Below are positions 31,061 to 43,847 of a DNA stretch of 64,000 bases, piece after piece. The notes beneath the pieces were generated by a model that was not told the DNA's origin, ran no database searches, and saw only the letters and a list, made by a program, of their open reading frames with translations. A program made the translations under genes and the position numbers. Source of the DNA: Nannobrachium achirus (lineage: Eukaryota > Chordata > Actinopteri > Myctophiformes > Myctophidae); the NCBI GenBank assembly GCA_963921795.1, contig OY997652.1, positions 62,972,109 through 63,036,108 on the forward strand, in the 5' to 3' direction. Every line of letters starts with the position of its first letter. The first letter of the stretch is position 1.

Positions 31061-32676
31061 GTTGGGGAAGTTACTTTGAAAGCGTAACTTATACAGTTAC
31101 AAGTAACTCACCATGGCAGTAGCTTCAGTTATACCCAGTGGTGTGATATTGATTTTAGAAGTGTGGGTCCTCTAAATTCACGACGTCTGTTTTTATTGTT
31201 AATTAGTGTGTGCATATGGGCACGCGTGCGTGCAGCAAAATAAGTGTGGGCTCGCTGAGCCCACGCGAGCCCATGGCATTTTTTCTTACCCTGGTTATAC
31301 CCCTGGAGAAATATAACTTATAAAGTTGAGTAACTTGAGTTACTTTTTTCAGCGTTAAATTGAGAATGTACATTTGGTGTACATGAAACAAAATATAATA
31401 TCCTACAAAAAAAGTCACATGATAGCATAAATATACTCTCAACTGAGTCTTTTCATTTATTTATTTTTTTCTCCAAAAAGGTTGACATTTTCTTTAGTAA
31501 ACATCTGTGTTCCTAAAATAAAGTTAAAAAAATAATAATATAAGCAATTATGTTTGCTGCTGGGAAGGGAACAGAAAGGGTTAGGGTTAGGGGTCATTGA
31601 CCATGCCTCTCAGATTTCCAAAAAAACAACCATATAGCTAAACCATCGCCTTTTTCACTTCAATTTCATAATTCAGCAAATTTCAGAACCTGATCTTTAG
31701 TGCAATGATCCATAAAGTGCTCACATGGAGCAAGACAATAACCCTCCCAGGCCATAATAGATTAGCACAGTGGTTCTCAATCAGTGGTCCGGGGACCACT
31801 AGTGGTCCTTGAGTGGGCTCCTGGTGGTCCCCAGCTAAATGATGGAGAGTTGGTAACCAACTGAACCTTTATTGGATCTTTAACTGTAACTAGGTCTTCA
31901 CGTACTTAGTTATTTAACTCTTGAGTTAAGTGGGACTGAGTTATATAGGGCCCAAGGTGGAGTATTTTATACTTTAGCTATTGAAAAATAGCAGATATAC
32001 AAGCTCACAGCGCGGCACAGAGTGCATCGCTACAAGCTTGTAGATCTGCTATTTTTGAAAAGTTGTGAAAATGTGTGCAAATCTTTGAATATATATGTAT
32101 TTTTTTAAGTGAACATTTGTAACTTGAATTTTTCTTCTTGGGGGTCCCTGGAATTAAATATTTTGAGATGGGGGCCCGTGGCCAAATACAGATCATTTCA
32201 GGGGACCTTCAATCTTCCGTGCTGTGAGCTTGTATATCTGCTATTTTTCAATAGTTAAAGCACAAAATGTGAGTGAATCCTTGTACCCAGGGCCCCGAAT
32301 TTGGTGCGACACCCCTGGGTGCTACCGTAGATCCCACGAGAGTGGGTTTTGTGTTTAGAGAAAGGTCGATAATAAACGTAGATTTTCTCCTGATTTGCCT
32401 CCCTCAGAAGAACCATTTTTGTATGAAAATATCGGTGTAAGTGTGTGGCTTGTGACGATTAGGTCCAATATTTAGTTCAGCGACCTAAAGAAAGAAAGGA
32501 GGAGGAAAGGCCAAGATTTGTCGGGCTTGTCATTCATTAGTGCATGAAATAAAGATTTTTCACAAGTCTTATGAGCTCGAGTCGAGTCTCGAGTCTTTGA
32601 GGGGCGAGTCCGAGTCGAGTCTGGAGTCTCCAAAATTGCAACTCGAGTCCAAGTCTTCAACTCGAGTCCCCATCTC
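31061..32676. mobile_element. Cluster of hAT element ends and a hairpin
   Basis: Seen in order: cagtgttggggaagttactttgaaa (about 31060), a hAT left-end type; cagtggttctcaatcagtgg (31768); the conserved hairpin with gaaaaatagcagatataca (31983-32058); a second half hairpin at 32220-32262; and gact-cgag repeats ending tcgagtccccatctctg (32575-32676), the end of another hAT family. Matching partners and target duplications were not found, so element limits are open. Confidence 0.5.
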
Positions 32677-34053
<1,377 letters not shown>

Positions 34054-34054
<1 letters not shown>

Positions 34055-34839
34055 GTGTTTAAACTAGTAAGACACCTGAGGGTGGAATGCGACCTCAGGG
34101 TGACATGCGCCAATTCTTGACTATCTGGCCAACCACAGCGTTTCTCTGACGATTCTAGTTGTTATCAACCCTAGGAGACACGGGGAGACAAAAAAAGGCC
34201 CTATCGCCAACCCCACCTAGGGTGTGAGCGATAGGGCCTAAACATGGAGATGTGGAGAACACTATATGGAGATAGTCCAGTCCATCATGTCATATGCCTA
34301 TGGGACTACCGTCATAGACAGTAGCCATTGTTAGGCCGGAGTCTGACTGTCTGTACAGGAAGTGATGTCACATGACATACTTTTTATGCCCATATATGAG
34401 TCATTCTGTACCACATCTCCATGTTTAGGCCACACAGGTTCGCTCCATTTCTCCATGTATAGGTCCAAATGCCCAACGTCGAGCTTAACAAGGAGGATAC
34501 CGCACATTGTTTCCATATACATTGTTTCCATATTTACTGGAAAATATATATTAAATTCTAAGAACGTTTCGAGTACCAGTTTGATACAAGAGCGAATAAG
34601 CACTTCTGGAATCCTGTGCGTCGACTTAAAGTCGGATCCAGGCCTAATAACTTTATCTAGCCGCCCCGTTGCCACCTCCTTGTTACATTTTCTTTTCTGA
34701 GACACATTGTACCTCATCCACCCTTTCTTCTCTCTCCTTTTGGTATCTTTATCCTCCTCCTCCTTTTTTTTCCTTTTTTATTCTTCTCTTTTTTTGTCTT
34801 TCTTAGTCTTGTGTATCCTTCTCTTTTGGCTACTGTCTA
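34054..34839. other. Repeat-derived sequence
   Basis: The word actagtaagacacctgaggg followed by atgcgacctc (34062-34110) is the inverse of about 39790-39835, so both belong to one dispersed family. The phrase acactatatggagatagtcc links it to the family at 12045 and 34840. No gene. Confidence 0.5.
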
Positions 34840-35095
34840 TGACGGTAGTCCCATATGACATGATGGACTGGACTATCTCCATATATAGTGTTATCCACAT
34901 TTCGTGTAGCCGCCCCGTACAGGAAGTGATGTCACAACTCGCTGACATCACACTGACATCACTCCCGTACAGAAGGAAGGTTACAGATGGAAGGTTACGG
35001 AAGGAAGGAAGGAAGGAAGGAAGGAAGGAAGGAAGGAAGGAAGGAAGGAAGGTGACTCAAGCGACACGTTTTTTCAGAGTATATGCGACCTTCGG
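34840..35095. repeat. Dispersed element with (GGAA)n, second copy
   Basis: The inverse-orientation counterpart of 12045-12250: ggactatctccatatatagtg, gatgtcacaactcgctgac, a pure GGAA run (34998-35052), then gagtatatgcgaccttcgg. The GGAA tract is longer than the CCTT tract of the other copy. Confidence 0.75.
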
Positions 35096-36680
35096 TGACA
35101 ACAATAATCTCATTCATTGTAACCATATTATCTGGATCTACATGTGTTCTCTCAGAGCTGCTGTGACTATAGCCGGGGAGCCACAGGCCCAAAATTTGAG
35201 AGGACCTGTGAAAACATACTTTTTATTTATTATTTTTCTATTAATTTGGTCAATGAGGTACACAGAATGAGAGGCCTGCTCTGCTGGAAACATTGCAAAA
35301 AAAAAAAAGTCCCATCGACGTCACTATACAGGAAAATAATACAAAAATAAAAATGCTTTAACCTGTTAACAATCCTGTATAATTTGCAAAAAACGCCTAT
35401 ACACAGCGTACCCAAAGTAAATTGATTGTTGTTTTTAAACCATTTGGAGTATTGCATTGGGCATGGTCTCATTTTGAAGGAAACATTTTGAAGTTTTACC
35501 CAGAAATAAATGATCACTCTGTGTGCAACTGACATTGAGTAATGCAATTTTTAACTTACTGGAATAGCAGGTTTTTAATCCTCGCCTAAATATTTTCAGT
35601 AAATAGATGCCTGCATAACACTGTTATTATCATTATAGGAGCTGAAAAACACAATGTGGCCACATTTTGAAGCCTTACCTAGCCCAATTTCAAAGGGCAT
35701 GATAAAACTAAAGAATATGAATATTTTACACATGTTTTACTAAGTGTAAGTCTATGCGTTTTCATTTGGAGAGATTTGCATATATCATATAAAAAGGTCA
35801 AAAAAGGGGTAATAGACTGGATTTTTTTAATTTTTATTATTTTTATTAATTTATTATTATTCTTTTTTTATGTATTTATTTTACTGACACCCCTAACACT
35901 CTTGGTCTGACATGCGGCGCGCTTCTGCGTATTTACGCACATCCAGTAGTGTTGTTACGCAGGCATTTTTGGGTATTGTAGTTCACTTCAGCCAAAACAA
36001 ATTAGGCATAATTTTTCTGAGAATTTTATTGGCTATAAGATGTGCCAGTCATCAGAACAACCTGTTGCCACTGGATGAATCTATGGCACAGGAAACATGG
36101 CCATGCACCGCCTCTGAACACAGACCATTGGTTGCTATTGGGGGGATGGGACAGGACGAGAAGCTCCAATTGGGTGAAATGAAGTGTCAATCGTTTGGGG
36201 GCCATTTTGAGCTATGATTTTGAGAGCAAACAAGGGGTTATACTGAAAATGTGGACTGGATTTACATGCAAAACACTGTGAAGAGTTGTCTTTCGTCGTC
36301 ATCATGTTTGTATGTCTGCCAATCCAGAACAGTGATGGCATGAAGGAAAACTTGGTTTGGACTATTTTCAATCAATGGCTTGGATTATGTGTACTTTACA
36401 CGAACTAAGAACATCATTATTGTGGAAATAGATCATGTTGGTGGACTAGAAACCATCTCTGAACGTGAGTAGTTACAACTTTATCAACATTTGTTTGTTT
36501 ATGTATGTCGGACTTCAACGTTGATAGTAGCGCGAGTTTTGATGCTACACACACGTGGCTTGCAGCTCTGTAATCACAAGACTTTCTATAGATATGCGCG
36601 TGTAGGTGAAACACACGCTTGCGTGGACGTGAATGTTTGTCAAAGTACGGCCGTTGGGCCCGCCGGCGGGCCGAGAACTG
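35096..36680. other. Unassigned sequence
   Basis: A T/A-rich zone at 35820-35890 and a GC palindrome gggcccgccggcgggcc at about 36656-36672. No exon or element end that I can support. Confidence 0.4.
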
Positions 36681-36935
36681 TTAAGTAGCATGTGAGGGGT
36701 CAAACTAGGGGTTCTTCGTGATTCTGAAGCCATTGCAAGCATTTGTTTTGCATGAAAAACATTCCTCAGGGTAGATTTCAGCCCCACAAAACGGTGAAAA
36801 GTGATGAGTCATCAAAAATCACAGTTTTGAGAGGCCAAAATCTAGCCCAAGGAATTTTTTTCATGCAAAACAAATGCTTACAATGGATTCAGAATCATGA
36901 AGAACCCCTAGTTTGACCCCTCACATGCTACTTAA
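36681..36935. mobile_element. Foldback element with TTAA ends, 255 bp
   Basis: Arms TTAAGTAGCATGTGAGGGG and CCCCTCACATGCTACTTAA extend inwards for about 85 bp (ctaggggttcttcgtgattctga). The arm sequence is related to the core arms of the giant foldback at 22775-24443 (about 23015-23075). The shared word is aagcatttgttttgca. Confidence 0.85.
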
Positions 36936-38466
36936 AGCAGATTTATTTGTTGTATTCTTTTCCTGTACAGTGAAGTCGATGGAGTGAATATACAAATGGC
37001 CAGAACCTTTTTTTCCGCAATGTTTCCGGCAGATCAGGCCTCTCATTATGTGTACCTTAACCCTTTCCAAGCCACGGGGAGCCTCTTAATATTAAAACCG
37101 TTTTATACCGGACTTCTGAGCAAGGGTGTCCCAGCCGCGCCGTCTTTTACCGTACTGGGTCATTAAAAAAATGATTTTTATCCGAAAAACGATCGTCTAA
37201 CCTTCCCTAGTCACCGCTCGTCCATCGATAGCTCATGGCTGCTCTGACAAGAAACAGAAGTGACGTCAGCTCCTTTCCTTCTTCAGGCTTCCTTGCTCCC
37301 GTCCGCTTACTGTTTAGACGATTACATTAGCATAGCTGGAGTGATAAGGGCTAAGCTAGCCAAAATGCTCACATCGACCGTTCAGTCATACCTGGACCAT
37401 ATGCTTGGATTATATGCGCACGGATCGCGCACGCGAAACGCACAGGGAGACGATGCCTTGGCCAAAACCTCCACTTTATGTCAATGGAGATCCAGATAAT
37501 CACGGTGAGCAAACGACCAGGGGATTGAAAAAAAAGAAAAAAACAACGGAGCCGTCCAAGAAGGAGGGGTGGCGCGCTCATGTTTATAAACATAATATTA
37601 TGTCTCAGATCATAATACAATAATAGAAATTTCACGGCTAATCTACCAACAACCATTCTATTTTGGCTGGCGAAGTGTTACTGACCAAATTAATAGAAAA
37701 AAAAAAGTATGTCATGAAGTCACAGGTAAAACCCTATTCTTTGAGCTTTTGGGCCTGTGGCTCCCCTACTAATACAGAATCCTGTACCTCTACAAGTCAG
37801 TGGTTCTCAACCAGTGGTCTGGGAACCACCAGTGGTCCTTGAAGGGGTTCCAGGTGGTCCCCAGCTAATTTGGTAACCAAATGGACCCTTATAGATCTAT
37901 AACGCTTGAGAGTGTAACATGAAACCAAATGGACCCTTTGGTGTCATTTTACACTCTCAAGAGTTAAATGATTTTTAAACACCTGCACTATTTCATTTAC
38001 AAGTCTATATTATAACAGAATGTGAAAGAATTGTCATTTTGATAGACCTACCAGTCCTACCACATGTATACAGCATGGAAATCCTATCCAACCAGGGACG
38101 TCAATTGGGTATGGCAGGGGTATGCAGCTGCCATACCGTGGGTCCAGGGGGGAAAATAAAAGTTACTTTTAAATATAAATCCATGAATGTCTCTTTGTCT
38201 ATCTGTTCTGGTTATTATGTTGTTAAATTACAGTAAAATAATTACAAATGCAAAATGGTCAACAAGGTATTATAATTATATTCTCCGCACTTGTATTCTC
38301 CCCATCTTGACAGAATGGTATATTCCCAGGTTCCGCAGGTCAGCTGCACAGGTGCAATGCATTATTGTTAATTGTGGCACGTTCACTAACATGCTAAGTT
38401 TAGCTGCACTTGAACAACTGCCATATCCAGCCCAAGAAACCGTAGAAACCGGGGGGGGGGGGGGGG
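36936..38466. other. Repeat-derived sequence with a hAT left end
   Basis: cagtggttctcaaccagtgg at 37798 is a hAT left terminus whose right end was not paired. accagggacgtcaattgggtatggc (about 38092) resembles the end of another element whose partner ctgaactgacgcccctg lies at 39118-39134. A G run (38451-38466) precedes the next foldback. Confidence 0.45.
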
Positions 38467-38994
38467 TCTATTAGGCAGAAATGCTCCTGTTGTCCAGTTT
38501 CCCCAGCAGAACCCAGCAGCTCTCATAGCATAGAGTGGAGCATATAAGCCTATTGCTTTTACACTATTTGGTGTGGTCAAAAGTGATTTCTTTTTTCATG
38601 AATGTGTTACTAGTTGTCATTACTAACACATCCATGCCTTGTCTGCTCCACACAAGCCACCACAGTCTCATAAATAATGTTTTGGGGTGAGCATTCGGCA
38701 CAACTGCCAATCAAAGTGACTGTACTGGCCAATCACCGGGCATCTTTTCCGGGACTTGGTAAAACACATAAAAGCATTACATCTGTTTAGCAGAGTATGA
38801 TGGCTATTGTGGGACAACGATGACATGGATGTGTTTGTAATGACAACTAGTACCACATTCATGAAAAATAAAATCACTTTTGACCACAACAAATAGTGTA
38901 AAAGTGATAGGCTTATAGGCTCCACTCTATGCTATGGCAGCTGCTGGGTTCTGCTGGGGAAACTGGACAACAGGAGCATTTGTGCCTAATAGAC
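38467..38994. mobile_element. Foldback MITE, about 530 bp
   Basis: Left arm gtctattaggcagaaatgc...agtttccccagcagaaccca...cactatttggtgtggtc...gttactagttgtcattac. The right arm is its inverse (38815-38994), with about 170 bp in each arm and a loop of about 170 bp. Confidence 0.85.
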
Positions 38995-39069
38995 TCCATG
39001 GACAGTCATTTTGGATCAATATAAGTAGGAAAATGAGCCTAGAAGTGATTTAGGGCGGAGTTGTCCTTT

Positions 39070-39110
39070 AAGGTATGGCAACATGACTGGTGGTCATGTT
39101 GCCATACCTT
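39070..39110. repeat. Perfect hairpin AAGGTATGGCAACATGAC
   Basis: An 18-bp arm, five-base loop (tggtg), 18-bp inverse arm. The same arm forms a longer hairpin at 55905-55986, in both places next to a gcgtcagttc/gaactgacgc transposon end, so the hairpin is the subterminal part of one element family. Confidence 0.85.
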
Positions 39111-40609
39111 AGCTTTTTCTGAACTGACGCCCCTGATCCTAACACATGCATACAGCATGGAATTGTGGACAAAATCCTATCCAACGTTGAAAAAAAAAAG
39201 TTTTGGGTCTGAGAAGCATGTCATCAAATGGCTCATGCCGAATAAGTAACGGACCTTGATTGCGACCGATGGTCGCAGTTTACCATGAGAAATGTCACAG
39301 CTTGTGTGTGTACACACATTTTTATGTCTATGGGTTGGTTCCCTTGAGACATCACTGTGACATCACAGGAGATATCACCTTTGTAAAAGTCCATATATGG
39401 GTATTTCCCTGAATCCATTTTATGCCCATATATGAAGATCCCTGATGTCATCGATATACATCACTGGCCATATCTGTGTGGCTGGTTCAGATAGGGATCT
39501 CCATGTTTGGCCATAAAATATATTGTATGTTGTGATATCATGGAAACCACTCTAACGCTCTAACCATGCACTCACTCTATGCCCATGTATGAAGATCCTG
39601 ATGTCATCACATATCTAACAGGACTTCATATGGGAATGCCCATATATGGAGGAAGACAGCCCATATCTGTGCGGCTGGTTCCCACAGGGATCTCCATGTA
39701 TGGGCATAAAAGGGATGTACTATAATATACAGTACATGCATCTCCTTATATGGGAAACTGGTCCGATATACATCACTGGCCAGATGGCCCTTTGGGGCGA
39801 GGTCGCATTTTGCCCTGAGGCGTCTTACTAGTATGAAAAAGGTTGAGAACCACTGTCTTACATGAACATGATGGATGTGTTTCACGTTAACTCCCTGGAT
39901 GGTTATTAAATGACAAAATACAGCAATACCCAGATTACCCACATTAGGCAGGTAAATCGCCCACAAGAGAGACTGAGGTAGCCTACTCTGGTTGGAGTAC
40001 ACGCCTGATGCATACTTGACGTTGCATTTGACATTTTCCTTTCCTTGTGATTCTCTTCCATGACTGCAGTTCGTGGGGGCTTGTACGGAAAACAGTTTCA
40101 CCCACTCTTACACCTGTGTTAGACTTGTCACGTGACAATAGACTCGACACCGAAGCGTGACAATGACACAGAAAAAGAAACAGGAAGAGACAGACACGCC
40201 TCGAGAATAACTTAAGAGGTTTTACACTAGTTGAAGGCTGACCCCGAACCCAGTTGAGGCCAACACAGCTAATTGTTAATTAAGGTTCTGGCTGATGAGA
40301 AGGCGCTCAAGTGTAAATGAACGTGTCAGTTTTTTGGAGAAGCACTCGCACAACTTAAAATCCCCCCCCCACACACAAAAAGAAAACCTGAGTTATTTTA
40401 AAACTGTGACAGAGCACTCTGGCAGCTCGGAATGGTCACTTATTATTCATAGTTTAATTAAACTTCTGATGGTTGCTGGTAATAGGACGGTGGAGGATAT
40501 TCTTTTTTTTTTATTTTTTTTTTACAATAAGCGGGAAGGAGGAGGATGTAATTAATGGGAGGACACAGAGGATAAGTCTGCTCTGCTGGATACAAGTGTG
40601 CATGCGTGC

Positions 40610-40657
<48 letters not shown>

Positions 40658-40677
40658 ACTTGGAAGGGACGTCAATA
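39111..40677. other. Repeat-derived sequence
   Basis: Words gcgaccgatggtcgc (39260), repeated cccatatatg(a/g)ag, and a right end ggttgagaaccactg (39840-39854). The repeated 'atgcccatatatgaagatc' phrases also occur at 44445-44720. A GT run lies at 40616-40654. No gene. Confidence 0.45.
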
Positions 40678-42525
40678 GGCAGGGCAAAGCGTGTAAAAAC
40701 CTGATTAAAGGGTGCACCAAACTTTTCTGAATTGATTCGTATGTATTTTTTCCTGTAGAATCCTTTTCTGCAATATACATTTTTATATTGCGCATAATTA
40801 ATGAGATAATTACCATTTATGACTAATTATGCTAATTATCTCATTAATTATGCACAATACAACAATATACTTTGCAGAAATGGATTCTACGGGAGGAATT
40901 ACATATAAATCAACTGAGAAAAGTTTGGTAAACCCTTTTATCAATTTTTGATGAATTCTTTCCCGTTCTTTCTGCCCATGTGTCAAATTATTTGTAACAT
41001 GGGTGGAAATGACAGGACAAACCCTATTTAAAAAATGATAAAAGGGTTTACCAAACTTCTCTCTGTTGATCCTTGTGTATTTTTTCCTGTACAATCCATT
41101 TCTGCTAGAGATGTTACCGATCAATCGGCAATGGATCGGATCGGGCCGATCAAAGCGTGATCGGCGATAATCGGTGGTTTAGATCAAAAGGTAAATTCAC
41201 CGATCCGATCCGATCGGTGCATCCGATCAACCAGCCGTTCAGTATGCCAACTTGAGGCCATTTTGGGGGTATTGATTTCCACAGTGCTGAAGGAATAATT
41301 AGTTACTGCTATGATAATAAATACATAGTAATGCTGGTAAATAACTATAAGGCAAATATATAAATGAATTCATGAGTGAATGAATGAATTAAAGTTAAAA
41401 CATTAACATTTAGAAAATATAAATAATAACTTGATCGGATCGGTGATTGATCGGTATCGGGTGATCAAACTTTTGTGATCGGTGCTCGCTGATCGGTTCC
41501 AAAAAACCTGATCGGACCATCCCTAATTTCTGCTATGTATATTTTTGTATTGTGCATATTTAATGAGATAATTCGCATATTTGACACCGGTGGTCCTCCA
41601 CTAGGGATATAAAAATAGATTCATTTTGATCAAATGTAAATATTCTGTGGCCTAATTGCTATAATTTTGTCTGCCTACAGCCAAATTATCCATACGCATA
41701 TTTATTATACAATTATTAAAGCCCATGTGTCAAATATGCAAATTATCTCCTTAAATATGCACAATACAAAAATGTACATAGCAGAAATGGATTGTACAGG
41801 AAAAGATACATAAGGATCAACTGAGAAAAGTTTGTTAAAGCCTTTTATCAATTTGTTATAGGTTTTTTCCTGTTATTTCCGCTCATATGTCAAATATGCT
41901 AATTAACTCATTAACGATACACAATACAAAAATGTATATTGCAGAAATGGATTCTACAGGAAGAAATACATAAGGATCAACTGAGAAAAGTTTGTTAAAC
42001 CCTTTTATCAAATTGTTATAGGTTTTTCCTGTTATTTCCCCTCATATGTCAAATATGCTTCAAATATGCTAATTAACTCATTAATGATGCACAATACAAA
42101 AATGTATATTGCAGAAATGGATTCTACAGGAAAAAATACATAAGAATCAACAGAGAAAAGTTTGGTAAACCCTTTTATCATTTTTTAAATAGGGTTTGTC
42201 CTGTCATTTCCACCCATGTTACAAATAATTTGACACATGGGCAGAAAGAAGGGGAAAGAATTCATCAAAAATGTATAAAAGGGTTTACCACACATTTCTC
42301 AGTTGATCCTTATGTAATTCTTCCCTTAGAATCCATTTCTGCAAAGTATATTGTTGTATTGTGCATAATTAGTGAGATAATTAGCATAATTAGTCAAACA
42401 TGCTAATTGTCTAATTAATTATGCATACTATAAAAATGTATATTGCAGAAATGGATTCTACAGGTAAAAATATATAAGAATCCCTTAATACCCTTTAATC
42501 AGGTTTTTACACGCTTTGCCCTGCC
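40678..42525. mobile_element. Long-TIR element, about 1.85 kb, TA target, with internal repeats
   Basis: Ends GGCAGGGCAAAGCGTG...CACGCTTTGCCCTGCC with TA on each side; the inverted match continues through taaaaacctgatTaaaggg. The interior is built of several direct and inverted copies of a unit of about 150-165 bp (gcagaaatggattctacagg, agtttgttaaacccttttatc, tcaaatatgctaatta). No transposase. A hAT MITE (41106-41525) is nested in it. Confidence 0.8.
41106..41525. mobile_element. hAT MITE, 420 bp, TSD atttctgc
   Basis: Inverse-orientation relative of 26951-27375, with TAGAGATGTTACCGATC at left and GGACCATCCCTA at right. The eight bases atttctgc stand at 41098-41105 and 41526-41533. Inserted in one of the internal units of the long-TIR element. 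Confidence 0.9.
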
Positions 42526-43847
42526 TAATATCATTCTCTAGATAGGGCAGGAAACAAAAATAACCATTTAGCGAGCCACAACCTTCCCAGTTGAAACTGT
42601 GTCGCTTAACTGCACAATACTGCAGCGCAGGCCTACCTTGAGCTTGATCGCGCTGTTTTCAGTTCACAAAGCCGCACGCAGTTGACATAGTATATCACAG
42701 CCTTTTACCAAACAACTTTATTTTTTTCATCTATACAATCGATCATTCAACATGTTTATTTTGAAATTGTCCTGGAAAATAGTAGCCAAATAGCCCCTAC
42801 ATGCCACTGAGAGGTTACGTTTGTGTGCGCAGGGGAGAAAAAAAAAAAAAAAAAAAGCACCCGGCCAAAAAGGTGGGGGGGATGAGATCTCGGTTTTATG
42901 AAAGTGGGGGTGTCCCGTCGTACTCACAATGAATGGGTGTGACGCGCCTGCAGCAGCTATTGGTGAGTCCAAGCATGGGTTTCTATTACTGTAGCAGCTA
43001 AAATGGATGTGGCGATTGTGAAATGCTGGTCTTGTTATGTTGCGCTAACTTGCACACGTGGGGTTTGTGTGAGTATCTGTTGTCATGGTAACTTGGCTGC
43101 TGTGAAAAGTCGTGCCACAGCGCTCTTTATTATGACATAATATGTTAACGACTAGTCGACTAGTCGACTACCAGTGGCTTCAACTAGTCGATCTGTAAAA
43201 AATACTTGAAGTGAAAGCCCTAGTACTGTGCTTAAAAAAGGTAAAACTTTGTAACTTTGCTAAAGAGAAAAACGTACTGAGAAAGCTATTAATTTGTCAC
43301 TACTGTGCTCAAAATAAAAACTCTTACTAATTATCAGTTAAATTGTTATAGTTTGGATTTGGCTTTGGGCATATTTTGCTGCGTGTAATATTGTAATGGA
43401 TCGGTAGGGCGTAGGTACAGTATTGCTTTGCACTTGAGCGAGCAGCACTAACGTTCATACGCACTTTCATACTTAAGATTATTGAGAGGGGCGCTTCCGG
43501 GAGGCGGGTCTTAACTCAAATCCTGGTGGGTTTAGGAAACACTCTCTAGCACCCTCTGTAAAAGGCAATGGCAGCACAGAGCCAGGAATAAGGTGAATAG
43601 ACTGTTTTACTGAGCACGTCGCCATTACTGCGGTTTCAACCCTGCGTACGAGCAGGGAAACCAACACAAACACACACCTGGCTTCCCGAGGCTGCATGCT
43701 AACATTAGGAGGAGTAGCTAAACTAAAAGTTTACAAAACCTACAGTGCTGTTCTCTGTGGGAACAAAGTCCTTTAGGTTGATAGTTTATCATCCACTTCT
43801 GGCGGACATCTTTGTAACTCCTCGTCCAGCATATCAACAGACTAGAG
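42526..43847. other. Unassigned sequence
   Basis: An A run (42838-42856) and a hAT-like remnant, ttaacgactagtcgactagtcgac...gaaagcccta (43145-43222). The latter resembles the TAGGGC-ended hAT at 60420-60902. No exon supported. It lies beyond the 3' end of the laminin gene. Confidence 0.4.

Noticed and set aside
34331-34717. Opposing frames of 110-130 codons at 34.3-34.7 kb
   Set aside because: No domain, no splice support; lies in dispersed-repeat sequence.
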